Part shown: positions 35,457 through 43,345 of the stretch, piece after piece
Layout of the letters: each line of letters opens with the position of its first letter
How positions within the stretch are numbered: position 1 is the first letter of the stretch
Origin: Gemmatimonadales bacterium
GTDB taxonomy: Bacteria > Gemmatimonadota > Gemmatimonadetes > Gemmatimonadales > GWC2-71-9
Assembly (NCBI GenBank): GCA_011772755.1
Contig: WVYX01000293.1
Span: 1-58,948, forward strand
Length of the DNA stretch: 58,948 bases
Direction: 5' to 3'
The notes under the pieces: generated by a model
Told to the model about the DNA's origin: nothing
The model's input: only the letters and a program-made list of their open reading frames with translations
Databases searched by the model: none
Program-made: the position numbers and the translations under genes

Positions 35457-38294
35457 GTGCGACTGTTGAGCGGCCTGCTCGTGCGTGCTGCGTATGTGGC
35501 CTGTGGCCTCGCACTGGCCACGTGTAGTGCTAGCGCGCAGATCGATCCCAGCGGTCCATGGCGCACCTGGCGCACGGAACACTTCCGGATCCACGCCCAG
35601 GCCCAGCTGTCCGAGGCGGCCCTGGAGGCCGCTCGGGAGGCGGAGCGCGCCTACACGCTCCTCGCTGGCGAGCTCCGTGCGCCGCGTGGCGTCATCGATT
35701 TGGTCGTGGCTGACAACGTCGATCTTGCCAACGGGATTGCGAACATCGTTCCCTCGAATCGACTGACCGTGTATGTGGCGCCGCCGATCAGCTCCAGGAC
35801 GCTCACCTACTATGACGGCTGGCTGCGGATGGTCATCATCCACGAGCTGACCCACATCTTCCACCTGGATCGTGCCGACGGGGTGTGGAGTGTGCTGCGG
35901 GGAGTGTTCGGCCGCGTGCCGGGCCTGTTCCCCAACGCCTATCAACCCTCCTGGGTGGCGGAGGGGCTCGCGACGTACTACGAGTCCAGGTTCACCGCAG
36001 CCGGGCGGGTTCGCGGGGCCTTCCACCGCCAGCTTCTGGCGGCGGCCGCCCGTGGGGACGACTGGCCCAGCGATGCCGATGCCACCGTGGTGAGTCCGAA
36101 ATGGCCTGCTGGCATCCGACCGTATGCATGGGGTACTGAGTTCTTCGTGCAGCAGAGCCAGCTACATGGGGACTCCGTAGTGCCCCGGTTCGTGGATGGC
36201 ACCTCACGCCAGCTTTGGCCCATTGCCATCTCCGGGCCGATGCGACGGGCCGGGGGTGAAGGTGTCGCCCAGGGATGGTACCGCCTCCACCGGCGGGCTT
36301 TGACCGACGGGGCGGCCGGTGACAGCGACCAGGTCGTGCTGGACCGCGGCCTGAGGAGCGAGCCTCACCCGAGAATCTCACCCGACGGCCGGGTGCTGGC
36401 CTACGTGCGCAACGACGGAAGGCGCTCGCCGGAGGTGGTCGTCCGTTCGCTAGCGTCTCGTGCGGTGGTTGCCAGGCATCGGGTGAACGGCGCACCGGAG
36501 ATAGACTGGGTGGAGGACGTGCTGTACGTGGCGCAACCTGAATTCACCTCCCCATTCGACATCGTCAGTGACCTCTATAGGTGGCAGCCCGGCGGGGCGT
36601 GGGAGCGTGTGACGAGGGGCGCCAGGTTGACCCAGCCCTTTGCCGGGCCCGGCGTGGCAGCGGCCGCGGTCGATCTGGGGACCAGGGCCCGCGGGGTGCT
36701 AGTGCTGGGCGACACGGGCCTGACCGAACTCGACCTGCCATCGGCGGACGCCTGGGGGCGAATGGTGATCTCCCCTGATGGGGCGTGGGTGGGTGCTGCC
36801 CGGCACCTCGACGGTCGCTGGGACATTGTCGCGTGGCCGGCCGGTGCGCCGGAGCGGATGAGGCGTGTGAGCGACGACGGGGCACTCGATGAAGACCCTG
36901 CATGGTCGCCAGATGGAGAGATGCTCCTCTTCACCTCTGAGCGTTCGGGGTTCCCTCAGATCTACGCGTACGGGCTTCGAGACGGCCGTGTAGTTCGCCT
37001 CACGAGCGAAGCCACCGGCGCCCGGGAGCCGGCGATCACCCGGGAGGGAACGCTCGTCTACGCAACCGTGCTCGCGGACGGGTTCGCGGTGGTGCAATCC
37101 CAAGTCGAGGGGACCGCTGCTGTGGACCGACCGATGCCGCCGCCGGCACCATTCCAGCCTGCGGCAGATATCCCTGTAGAGATGGGTACGTATCAGCCCT
37201 GGGCGGCACTGCGGCCCCACTTCTGGATGCCGTTGATCCATCACGAGGGGAAGTCTGGCACCTTTGTCGGCGCGAGCACGGGGGGCGAGGATCCCATCGG
37301 CCGGACCCGCTACCTGGTGGCGGCTGCAGGGGCATTCACCCCGTTTCGGGGGGAAGCCGTCGTAGCGGTGGAGCACACCCGATGGAAACGGGCCAGCCTG
37401 GATGTGGGCGCCGCGGTTCGCTGGGATCACGTGACTGAGTTCAGGACCGAGGACACGGTGGTGACCCTCGGCGAACGCGAGCGTCGGGCGGGGTTGGGTC
37501 TCAACCTGCGCTGGCGGCGCTGGCGCAGCGCGTTATTCACCCGGGTGAGTGGGGAGCTCGAGCAGACGGACTACTTCAACGACGACGCAGGCGGCGTTCC
37601 AGTAATCTCGTCGCCGACCTTTCTGACTGCCGCGTTGGCTGCCCGGGCGGAGTACGCCTCGCGTCCGGCGCTCGCGATCTCCAGGGAGAACGGCCTGGTG
37701 CTGGATGGAGTCGTGCGCCAGCGGTGGGCCATAGCCGATCCAGGATGGTCCCATGAGCTCCGTGGCGGCATCAGCGGGTTCGTTGCCGTTCCGCTTCCCG
37801 GGTTTGCCCATTGGGTGCTGGCGGGTCGCGTGGTGGCCGGTCGCACCGGCGGTCCGACACCGGACTTCTTCGAGATAGGGGGTGAGTCGGGGGACGCCTT
37901 CGAGTTCGTGCCTGGCTACTTTCTGGGTACGGGACGCCGTACGTTTCCCCTCAGAGGGTATCCCCGCACTGGCGGCTTCACTCGGGCGTTCGTCGCAATT
38001 GGAGAACTTCGCATCCCCCTGGCGCTGTTAGGAAGGGGACTATGGAAGCTACCGCTGGTGCTCGATCGCCTGTCACTGTCCGTCTTCGGAGAGGTGGGTG
38101 GTGGGTGGAACGAAGGCGAGTCGCCATCGCTGACGGCGTATCGCGATGTGGGAATCGAAGCGGTGTTTGATCTGGGCCTCGGCTACGACTTCCCGTTGCG
38201 AACGCGAATCGGTAGCGCGGTGGCTCTCGGGGGTGTGCCCGGGACGGACCGGGGAGACCTGCGGTTCTACCTGGCGTTCGGGTCTTCGTTCTAG
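35457..38294 (+). CDS. peptidase-MA-like / PD40 propeller / outer-membrane barrel protein
   Basis: A 945-residue exported protein. A signal peptide (LLVRAAYVACGLALATCSASAQ) is followed by a zincin domain with IIHELTHIFHLD (near residue 130) and WVAEGLATYYES supplying the third ligand. Next come WD40/TolB-like PD40 repeats (HPRISPDGRVLAYV, MVISPDGAWVGAA, DPAWSPDGEMLLFTSER). The C-terminal third alternates hydrophobic and polar residues and ends RFYLAFGSSF with a terminal Phe, as in outer-membrane barrels. GTG at 35457 is chosen to give a sensible signal peptide. The target is unknown. Confidence 0.75.
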   Translation: MRLLSGLLVRAAYVACGLALATCSASAQIDPSGPWRTWRTEHFRIHAQAQLSEAALEAAREAERAYTLLAGELRAPRGVIDLVVADNVDLANGIANIVPSNRLTVYVAPPISSRTLTYYDGWLRMVIIHELTHIFHLDRADGVWSVLRGVFGRVPGLFPNAYQPSWVAEGLATYYESRFTAAGRVRGAFHRQLLAAAARGDDWPSDADATVVSPKWPAGIRPYAWGTEFFVQQSQLHGDSVVPRFVDGTSRQLWPIAISGPMRRAGGEGVAQGWYRLHRRALTDGAAGDSDQVVLDRGLRSEPHPRISPDGRVLAYVRNDGRRSPEVVVRSLASRAVVARHRVNGAPEIDWVEDVLYVAQPEFTSPFDIVSDLYRWQPGGAWERVTRGARLTQPFAGPGVAAAAVDLGTRARGVLVLGDTGLTELDLPSADAWGRMVISPDGAWVGAARHLDGRWDIVAWPAGAPERMRRVSDDGALDEDPAWSPDGEMLLFTSERSGFPQIYAYGLRDGRVVRLTSEATGAREPAITREGTLVYATVLADGFAVVQSQVEGTAAVDRPMPPPAPFQPAADIPVEMGTYQPWAALRPHFWMPLIHHEGKSGTFVGASTGGEDPIGRTRYLVAAAGAFTPFRGEAVVAVEHTRWKRASLDVGAAVRWDHVTEFRTEDTVVTLGERERRAGLGLNLRWRRWRSALFTRVSGELEQTDYFNDDAGGVPVISSPTFLTAALAARAEYASRPALAISRENGLVLDGVVRQRWAIADPGWSHELRGGISGFVAVPLPGFAHWVLAGRVVAGRTGGPTPDFFEIGGESGDAFEFVPGYFLGTGRRTFPLRGYPRTGGFTRAFVAIGELRIPLALLGRGLWKLPLVLDRLSLSVFGEVGGGWNEGESPSLTAYRDVGIEAVFDLGLGYDFPLRTRIGSAVALGGVPGTDRGDLRFYLAFGSSF

Positions 38295-38339
38295 TGTGGT
38301 GTATCAGAAGTTCGTTCGCTGACGGTGCACGCCGGTGTC

Positions 38340-38436
38340 ACGGCCGCGGATGGTTGTCTGGACGCGGATCGGCCTGTGGGCGGGGGAGGTGACTATTCGC
38401 CGAGGCCGATCCGCGTTCGCTGGTCGATCAGTCCGC
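38340..38436. repeat. family B palindromic element, copy 2
   Basis: Contains a perfect 14-bp inverted repeat, ACGCGGATCGGCCT (38362-38375) and AGGCCGATCCGCGT (38403-38416). The two outer blocks match copy 1 in inverted orientation with the same spacing. It fills most of the 182-bp gap between the surface protein and the GWxTD gene. TCAGAAGT occurs just to the left here (38304-38311), and the same octamer lies to the left of copy 1. Confidence 0.82.
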
Positions 38437-38476
38437 GGCTGAACGGCTCCTTTCGGACCGGGTATAACCCCCTGTG

Positions 38477-40675
38477 ATGTTGCGCACGGCGTCCCTTACT
38501 TCCCTCGGGTTAATTGCATCCGTGACTGCGGTTGCTCAGACCCCCGCTCAGCGCGACTCCATTGAGCGCTTCCGAGAGGCTGTCGCGGCTCTGACGGATG
38601 CCGACACGCTCAGGGCGCTGGAGTCGGCTATGATCGACCGCGCCCGGGTCGATCGTGACAATGCCCTGCTACACGTACAACTCGGGTTTCTCGCCCTGCG
38701 GCTTGGCGACGTAACGGGGAACAGGCAGCATTACGATGACGCGGGCTCTGAGTTCGAGTGGGCTGGCGAGCTGGAGCCCACCTGGCCGTTCGCGTGGTAC
38801 GGACTCGGTCTCGCGGAGCTGGCATTGGGCGAGGTTTCGATTATCGCGCTGGAGAACATCCGGCAGGCCTTGGGGAAAGACTTCCTCTCAAAGGCGGCCG
38901 CGGCATTCGGACGCGCGGCGGAAGTCGATCCGGCGTTCGCCGATGCGGTTGTCGATCTCGCGGAGACGGCGATGCGTCAGCGTGTTCGGCCGCAGCTCAC
39001 AGTCGCCCACGAAGCGGTGCGGAAAGCCGCGGCCACCGAGGCAGGTGACGTGCCTGCAGTTCAGTTGGCACGGGGTCGGCTGGAGCGGACAATGGGCGAA
39101 GGAGACTCGGCGCTTGCGGCGTTCGAAGAGTATTTGGAGCTCGGAGGCGACTCGGGAGTTGGATATCTCGAGATGGCGCGAACGCAGTTCTTCCTGCGGT
39201 ATCTGCGGGAGGCTGAAGCCACGTACTTTGCCGGTGCTGGGCTTGCACACACTAGGGAAGGCGTCGGCATGTACCGGGAGGACCTCAGCTGGGCTGCCAC
39301 CCCCGAAGAGCTGGCGGCCTTCGACAGTGTGACCGTTGCCCAGCGCGCCGACTGGCTTCGCCGGTTCTGGCTGCGGCGCGATGTGGCTGACGCACGGCAT
39401 CCCGGCGAGCGGCTCGCCGAGCACTATCGACGGTACTTCTACGCGCTGCGTAACTATCGGCTGGTGAGCCGGCATCGGCGCTACGACGTGGTGCATCCCT
39501 ACCGAAACGAGCAGCAGGTGTTCGACGACCGTGGGATCATCTATATGCGGCACGGGGAGCCGAGTCGTCGTGCGGTGCACAATGCGCCGGGCGTCAATCC
39601 GAATGAGTCGTGGCTGTACGAGCGGCCCGAGGGCAGCCTCATCTTTCACTTCGCTGCGCGGGACGATGTCCAGGACTACAAGCTCGTTGAGAGCCTGGTC
39701 GACGTGTTCGGGCTGGACACGGCTATCGCCCTGCAAACCAGTCACGACCGGACCCCGGGGTTCGTGGGGGAGCTGTTCGCGTCCCGGCTCGGGTTGGATC
39801 CGGTGTACCAGCGACTTGCCAGCATGCCATTTGTGGGGCGGGCGAGTGCGCTTGCGGCGGAGCGGCGGGCGGGCGATCGGGCGATCGATGTCGGTACCAC
39901 CACCGACAGCCACCTCCTGCGGTTCGAGACCTCGCTCGGCGCGGTGGTTCGGCGCTACGTGGTGGGTGATTCGGCGGGAGGCGGCGGCCGGCTGCTCGTG
40001 GTGTATGCGATCCCTGGTGGTGCCCTTGAGGCGGACCAGACGGAAGATCGGGTGGCGTACCCCGTTCAGATCCGACTGTTGGCGGCGACCGCGGACGACA
40101 GCGCGGCAGGGTTTGTCGACACAGTCCGGGTGTGGACCGCCCAGCGGCCGCTGGAGCCGGACCAGCACTTGAGCGGTTATCTCACGCTGCCCGTGGCCGC
40201 AGGCGACTACACCATGCGGATCGTGCTGGGGCAGCCATGGCGCAACGCGGGTGAGCTTCACACGGACACCGTCGTCGTGCCCGACTTTTCCGCCCCGGGG
40301 CTCACCATCAGCGATCTGATCATTGGCCGCCACGGTTCTGGCCTCACCTGGGTGGTGGGCGGCGACACCGTGGCGCTCAGCCCCTTGCCGAGCTTCCCGG
40401 TGGAGGCGCGGCTCCGGGTCTACTATGAGCTGCATGGGCTGACGAAGGACGCTCCCTACCGCGCCCGGCTCGAGGTGGCGAGGCAGCGCGGTGGCGGTCC
40501 TCCCATCACCCTCACCTTCGATGGCGTTGCGACCGGTAGGGTCACCCGTGTCTCGCACACCGTGGACATCAGCGGCCTGAGGCCAGGCCGGTACCGACTG
40601 CGGGTGACGGTGGAGGACATCGCGAGGAACCTGCGCGTCGAGCGAGAGGCGGTGCTGGACGCAGTGGGTTCCTAG
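38477..40675 (+). CDS. GWxTD domain-containing secreted protein
   Basis: A 732-residue exported protein. A signal peptide (MLRTASLTSLGLIASVTAVAQ) precedes TPR-like helical repeats (about residues 30-260) and then the GWxTD region, recognisable by FDDRGIIYMRHGEPSRR and the following NESWLYERPEGSLIFHF. The C-terminal part has beta-sandwich features. The family is common in Gemmatimonadota and Acidobacteriota, with no settled function. ATG at 38477 is chosen over the adjacent GTG at 38474. Confidence 0.8.
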   Translation: MLRTASLTSLGLIASVTAVAQTPAQRDSIERFREAVAALTDADTLRALESAMIDRARVDRDNALLHVQLGFLALRLGDVTGNRQHYDDAGSEFEWAGELEPTWPFAWYGLGLAELALGEVSIIALENIRQALGKDFLSKAAAAFGRAAEVDPAFADAVVDLAETAMRQRVRPQLTVAHEAVRKAAATEAGDVPAVQLARGRLERTMGEGDSALAAFEEYLELGGDSGVGYLEMARTQFFLRYLREAEATYFAGAGLAHTREGVGMYREDLSWAATPEELAAFDSVTVAQRADWLRRFWLRRDVADARHPGERLAEHYRRYFYALRNYRLVSRHRRYDVVHPYRNEQQVFDDRGIIYMRHGEPSRRAVHNAPGVNPNESWLYERPEGSLIFHFAARDDVQDYKLVESLVDVFGLDTAIALQTSHDRTPGFVGELFASRLGLDPVYQRLASMPFVGRASALAAERRAGDRAIDVGTTTDSHLLRFETSLGAVVRRYVVGDSAGGGGRLLVVYAIPGGALEADQTEDRVAYPVQIRLLAATADDSAAGFVDTVRVWTAQRPLEPDQHLSGYLTLPVAAGDYTMRIVLGQPWRNAGELHTDTVVVPDFSAPGLTISDLIIGRHGSGLTWVVGGDTVALSPLPSFPVEARLRVYYELHGLTKDAPYRARLEVARQRGGGPPITLTFDGVATGRVTRVSHTVDISGLRPGRYRLRVTVEDIARNLRVEREAVLDAVGS

Positions 40676-40730
40676 TGGCTTGACACTCGGGAAGACAGGG
40701 CCGTAGGTTGCCCTGTCCAGGGGTAATCGG

Positions 40731-42647
40731 ATGTTCTGTTCGCGTTGCGGTACCGAAGTCGACAATCAGGCGAAGTTCTGCCCATCGTGTGGCCTTGATC
40801 TCGCCACCACGACGCCGTTGGCCGCCGTCCAGCCGGAGAAGACCGAGGACAGCGAGATCGACGCGGTCCGTGAAGCGCTACAGGACGAGTGGGAGATCTA
40901 CCGCGAGCTGGGTCGTGGGGGCATGGCCATCGTGTTCAAGGCCCGCGACCGGCACCTGGACCGCGACGTCGCCATCAAGGTCCTGCCGTTCTCCTTAGCA
41001 TTCGACAAGGAGTTCGTCGAGCGGTTCCAGCGCGAAGCACGGACGGCTGCGAAGCTCGAGCATCCCCACATCATTCCGATATATCGGGTTGGCAAGTCCG
41101 GTCGCGTCATCTACTTCGTGATGAAGTTCCTGCGCGGCGGCTCACTGTCAGAGAAGCTGGATCAGGGTGGAGCGATCCCACCGGGGGACATCCGCCGCCT
41201 CCTCGCCGAGACCTCCGGCGCCCTGGGCTACGCCCACAAACACGGCATCGTGCACCGGGACATCAAGCCCGACAACATCATGTTCGACGAGGTCGGCCAC
41301 GCCGTCGTCACCGACTTCGGCATCGCCAAGGCGGCGACGGGCACACGGCTCACCGGCACCGGCATGTCCATTGGGACTCCCCACTACATGAGCCCCGAAC
41401 AAGCCCGAGCCCAGAAGCTGGACGGTCGCAGCGACATCTACTCCCTGGGTGTCGTGGCGTATCAGTGTCTCGTGGGCCACGTGCCGTTCGACGGGGAAGA
41501 CGCGTTCTCCATCGGCTACAAGCACATCATGGAGGAGCTGCCCACTCCGCCACTTCCGTCCGGCGAGCACCGGGAGGTCTATCAGATCATCAAGCGGATG
41601 ATGGCGAAGGGACCCGAGGATCGGTTCCAGTCGGCCGACGATCTGGTCACGGCGCTGCAGGGTAAGGTACCGATCACGGCCCCCACACCGGTGACCACAT
41701 CGTCGGATGTCCCTACCACGGTCATGCCGTCGGCCGAAACCGCGGCGCAGGCACCGCCGCCAGGGGTGAGACCCAGTACACCCACTACGCCGATCCCCCG
41801 GGCCGAGCCGCTGCCCGCGCCGAAGAGGGAGAAGAAACGCAGCGGCATGCTCGTAGGCATGCTGCTGATCCTCATTCTGGGTGGCGGGGGCGCCGGGGGC
41901 TATTGGTACTTCGTGATGGGAGCCGAGTGGCCACCCACATTCTCCCGCACGGAGCAACCTGCCGTCACGCCGGCGGAGTCCACCCTCGTCGATGACACGC
42001 TGCAGGTAGCCGCGGGCGACTCCGCAGCCGCCGCTGCGGCGGATTCCGTCCCGGCCGCGGCTGGCGATACGGCTGACACGGCTGCGGCAGCCGCGGTGAC
42101 GACACCGCCCGTGCGGGAGCTTCCTAATTACGGCGTAATCCGGTTGAGGGGCGCCCCGCGCTTCGCCACGGTGTCCGTAGATGGCGAGCGGGTGGAAGGC
42201 AACATGAAGACGGTTGACCCGGGTTCCCGAGTGGTCAGCGCGCGGCTCACAGGGTACGAGGACTTCCGAAGAACAGTGGTGGTAAAGCGGGGCGACACGC
42301 TCACCGTGACGATCAACATGACGCCCATTGTGGTCGACTACTGCACGGATCCGGGGGATAGCTACAACCAGGACGGGAGCTGCTACGACGTACGGCCCAG
42401 CGCCACCGCGGCCCCGATCGTCCCCATTCCGCCCCAGGTTCAGGAACCGGTCCAGCCAGTCCAGCTGTGGGTGAGAGTAAAGGCAGACGGAACGGCGGAA
42501 AGGATCCAGTGGATTCGCACCTCGGAACCCCGGTTCACCAGTGCTGCGGGGCGTTTCGCCATGCAGATGCAGTACACGCCGGCAACCAAGGACGGCAATC
42601 CGGTGGACGCGTGGTTCAAGCTCACGCTGCAGGGCCGGCGGCAGTAG
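40731..42647 (+). CDS. zinc-ribbon Ser/Thr kinase with PEGA domain
   Basis: A 638-residue kinase. It starts with a zinc ribbon (FCSRCGTEVDNQAKFCPSCG). The kinase domain (about 50-310) has GRGGMAIVFKARD, HRDIKPDN and VVTDFGIAKA. An Ala/Pro-rich linker and a TM helix (MLVGMLLILILGGGGAGGYWYF, about 375-396) lead to a periplasmic region with Ala/Asp-rich spacer, a PEGA domain (RFATVSVDGERVEGN ... SARLTGYEDFRRTV) and a TonB-C-like end. PEGA domains bind surface carbohydrate-like ligands in some proteins. It does not overlap a phosphatase gene. Confidence 0.92.
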   Translation: MFCSRCGTEVDNQAKFCPSCGLDLATTTPLAAVQPEKTEDSEIDAVREALQDEWEIYRELGRGGMAIVFKARDRHLDRDVAIKVLPFSLAFDKEFVERFQREARTAAKLEHPHIIPIYRVGKSGRVIYFVMKFLRGGSLSEKLDQGGAIPPGDIRRLLAETSGALGYAHKHGIVHRDIKPDNIMFDEVGHAVVTDFGIAKAATGTRLTGTGMSIGTPHYMSPEQARAQKLDGRSDIYSLGVVAYQCLVGHVPFDGEDAFSIGYKHIMEELPTPPLPSGEHREVYQIIKRMMAKGPEDRFQSADDLVTALQGKVPITAPTPVTTSSDVPTTVMPSAETAAQAPPPGVRPSTPTTPIPRAEPLPAPKREKKRSGMLVGMLLILILGGGGAGGYWYFVMGAEWPPTFSRTEQPAVTPAESTLVDDTLQVAAGDSAAAAAADSVPAAAGDTADTAAAAAVTTPPVRELPNYGVIRLRGAPRFATVSVDGERVEGNMKTVDPGSRVVSARLTGYEDFRRTVVVKRGDTLTVTINMTPIVVDYCTDPGDSYNQDGSCYDVRPSATAAPIVPIPPQVQEPVQPVQLWVRVKADGTAERIQWIRTSEPRFTSAAGRFAMQMQYTPATKDGNPVDAWFKLTLQGRRQ

Positions 42648-42660
42648 CGTTCCTCACTCA

Positions 42661-43176
42661 GTGATTCATCCCAGCGCGTTTATCGCCCCGGGGGCGGTCA
42701 TCCTCGGGGATGTGTCACTTGGCAAGGACGCCAGTGTGTGGTACAACGCGGTGGTCCGAGGCGATATGGCGCCCATCTCCATCGGAGACGAGACCAATAT
42801 CCAGGACCTTTCCGTGGTGCACGTGGACGAGGGGGTTCCCTGTACCATCGGCCACCGGGTGGTGGTGGGCCATCGGGCGATACTCCACGGCTGTACCGTG
42901 GAGGGTGAGTGTCTCATCGGGATGGGTGCGATTCTCCTGAATGGGGTGCGGGTGGGCGCCGGGTCGGTGATTGGAGCCGGGGCCGTGCTGACGGAAGGGA
43001 TGGAGGTGCCGGTGGGCTCGCTGGTGCTGGGCGTGCCGGGGCAGGTGGTTCGGGGGGTCGGTCCGGAGTTCAGGGAGAGTATCCGTGAGAACTGCCGGCA
43101 GTACGTGGAGCAGGCACGCCGCCATCGCCAGGGTGTGGTGCTAAGGCACCCGGGGAAGGTCATGACAAGTATGTGA
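42661..43176 (+). CDS. gamma-class carbonic anhydrase family protein
   Basis: A 171-residue left-handed beta-helix trimer protein. Hexapeptide repeats (AVILGDVSLGKDASVWYNAVV, LIGMGAILLNGVRVGAGSVIGAGAV) are clear, with zinc-binding His residues in VVHVDEG, VVVGHRAILHG. This subfamily resembles YrdA/PaaY, and not all members have anhydrase activity. GTG at 42661 lies 13 nt after the kinase stop. The longer open frame upstream is within the kinase gene. Confidence 0.9.
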   Translation: MIHPSAFIAPGAVILGDVSLGKDASVWYNAVVRGDMAPISIGDETNIQDLSVVHVDEGVPCTIGHRVVVGHRAILHGCTVEGECLIGMGAILLNGVRVGAGSVIGAGAVLTEGMEVPVGSLVLGVPGQVVRGVGPEFRESIRENCRQYVEQARRHRQGVVLRHPGKVMTSM

Positions 43177-43345
43177 TGTGCAAAACGAGGAGGTCCCGTG
43201 TAGTGCCGGTCTCTGCTACCACTTGCGTGCCGGACCCTTCGCTTCTACCTTGACGACCCGCGCCGTCGAATTCCGGCCGCAGATCTCATCGAATCGATTA
43301 GCTTTAACAGTTGGACCAACTTCAGCAGCTCGAGGTGGAGCAGCT

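Noticed and set aside
38888-40765. 625-residue open frame on the minus strand
   Set aside because: It is antisense to the GWxTD gene, has no recognisable domain and is Arg/His/Pro-rich, as expected of a shadow frame in GC-rich DNA.
43177-43345. Cobalamin riboswitch upstream of nrdJ
   Set aside because: No B12-box-like GCCACTG or matching stems are seen in the leader; the 169 bp look unstructured.
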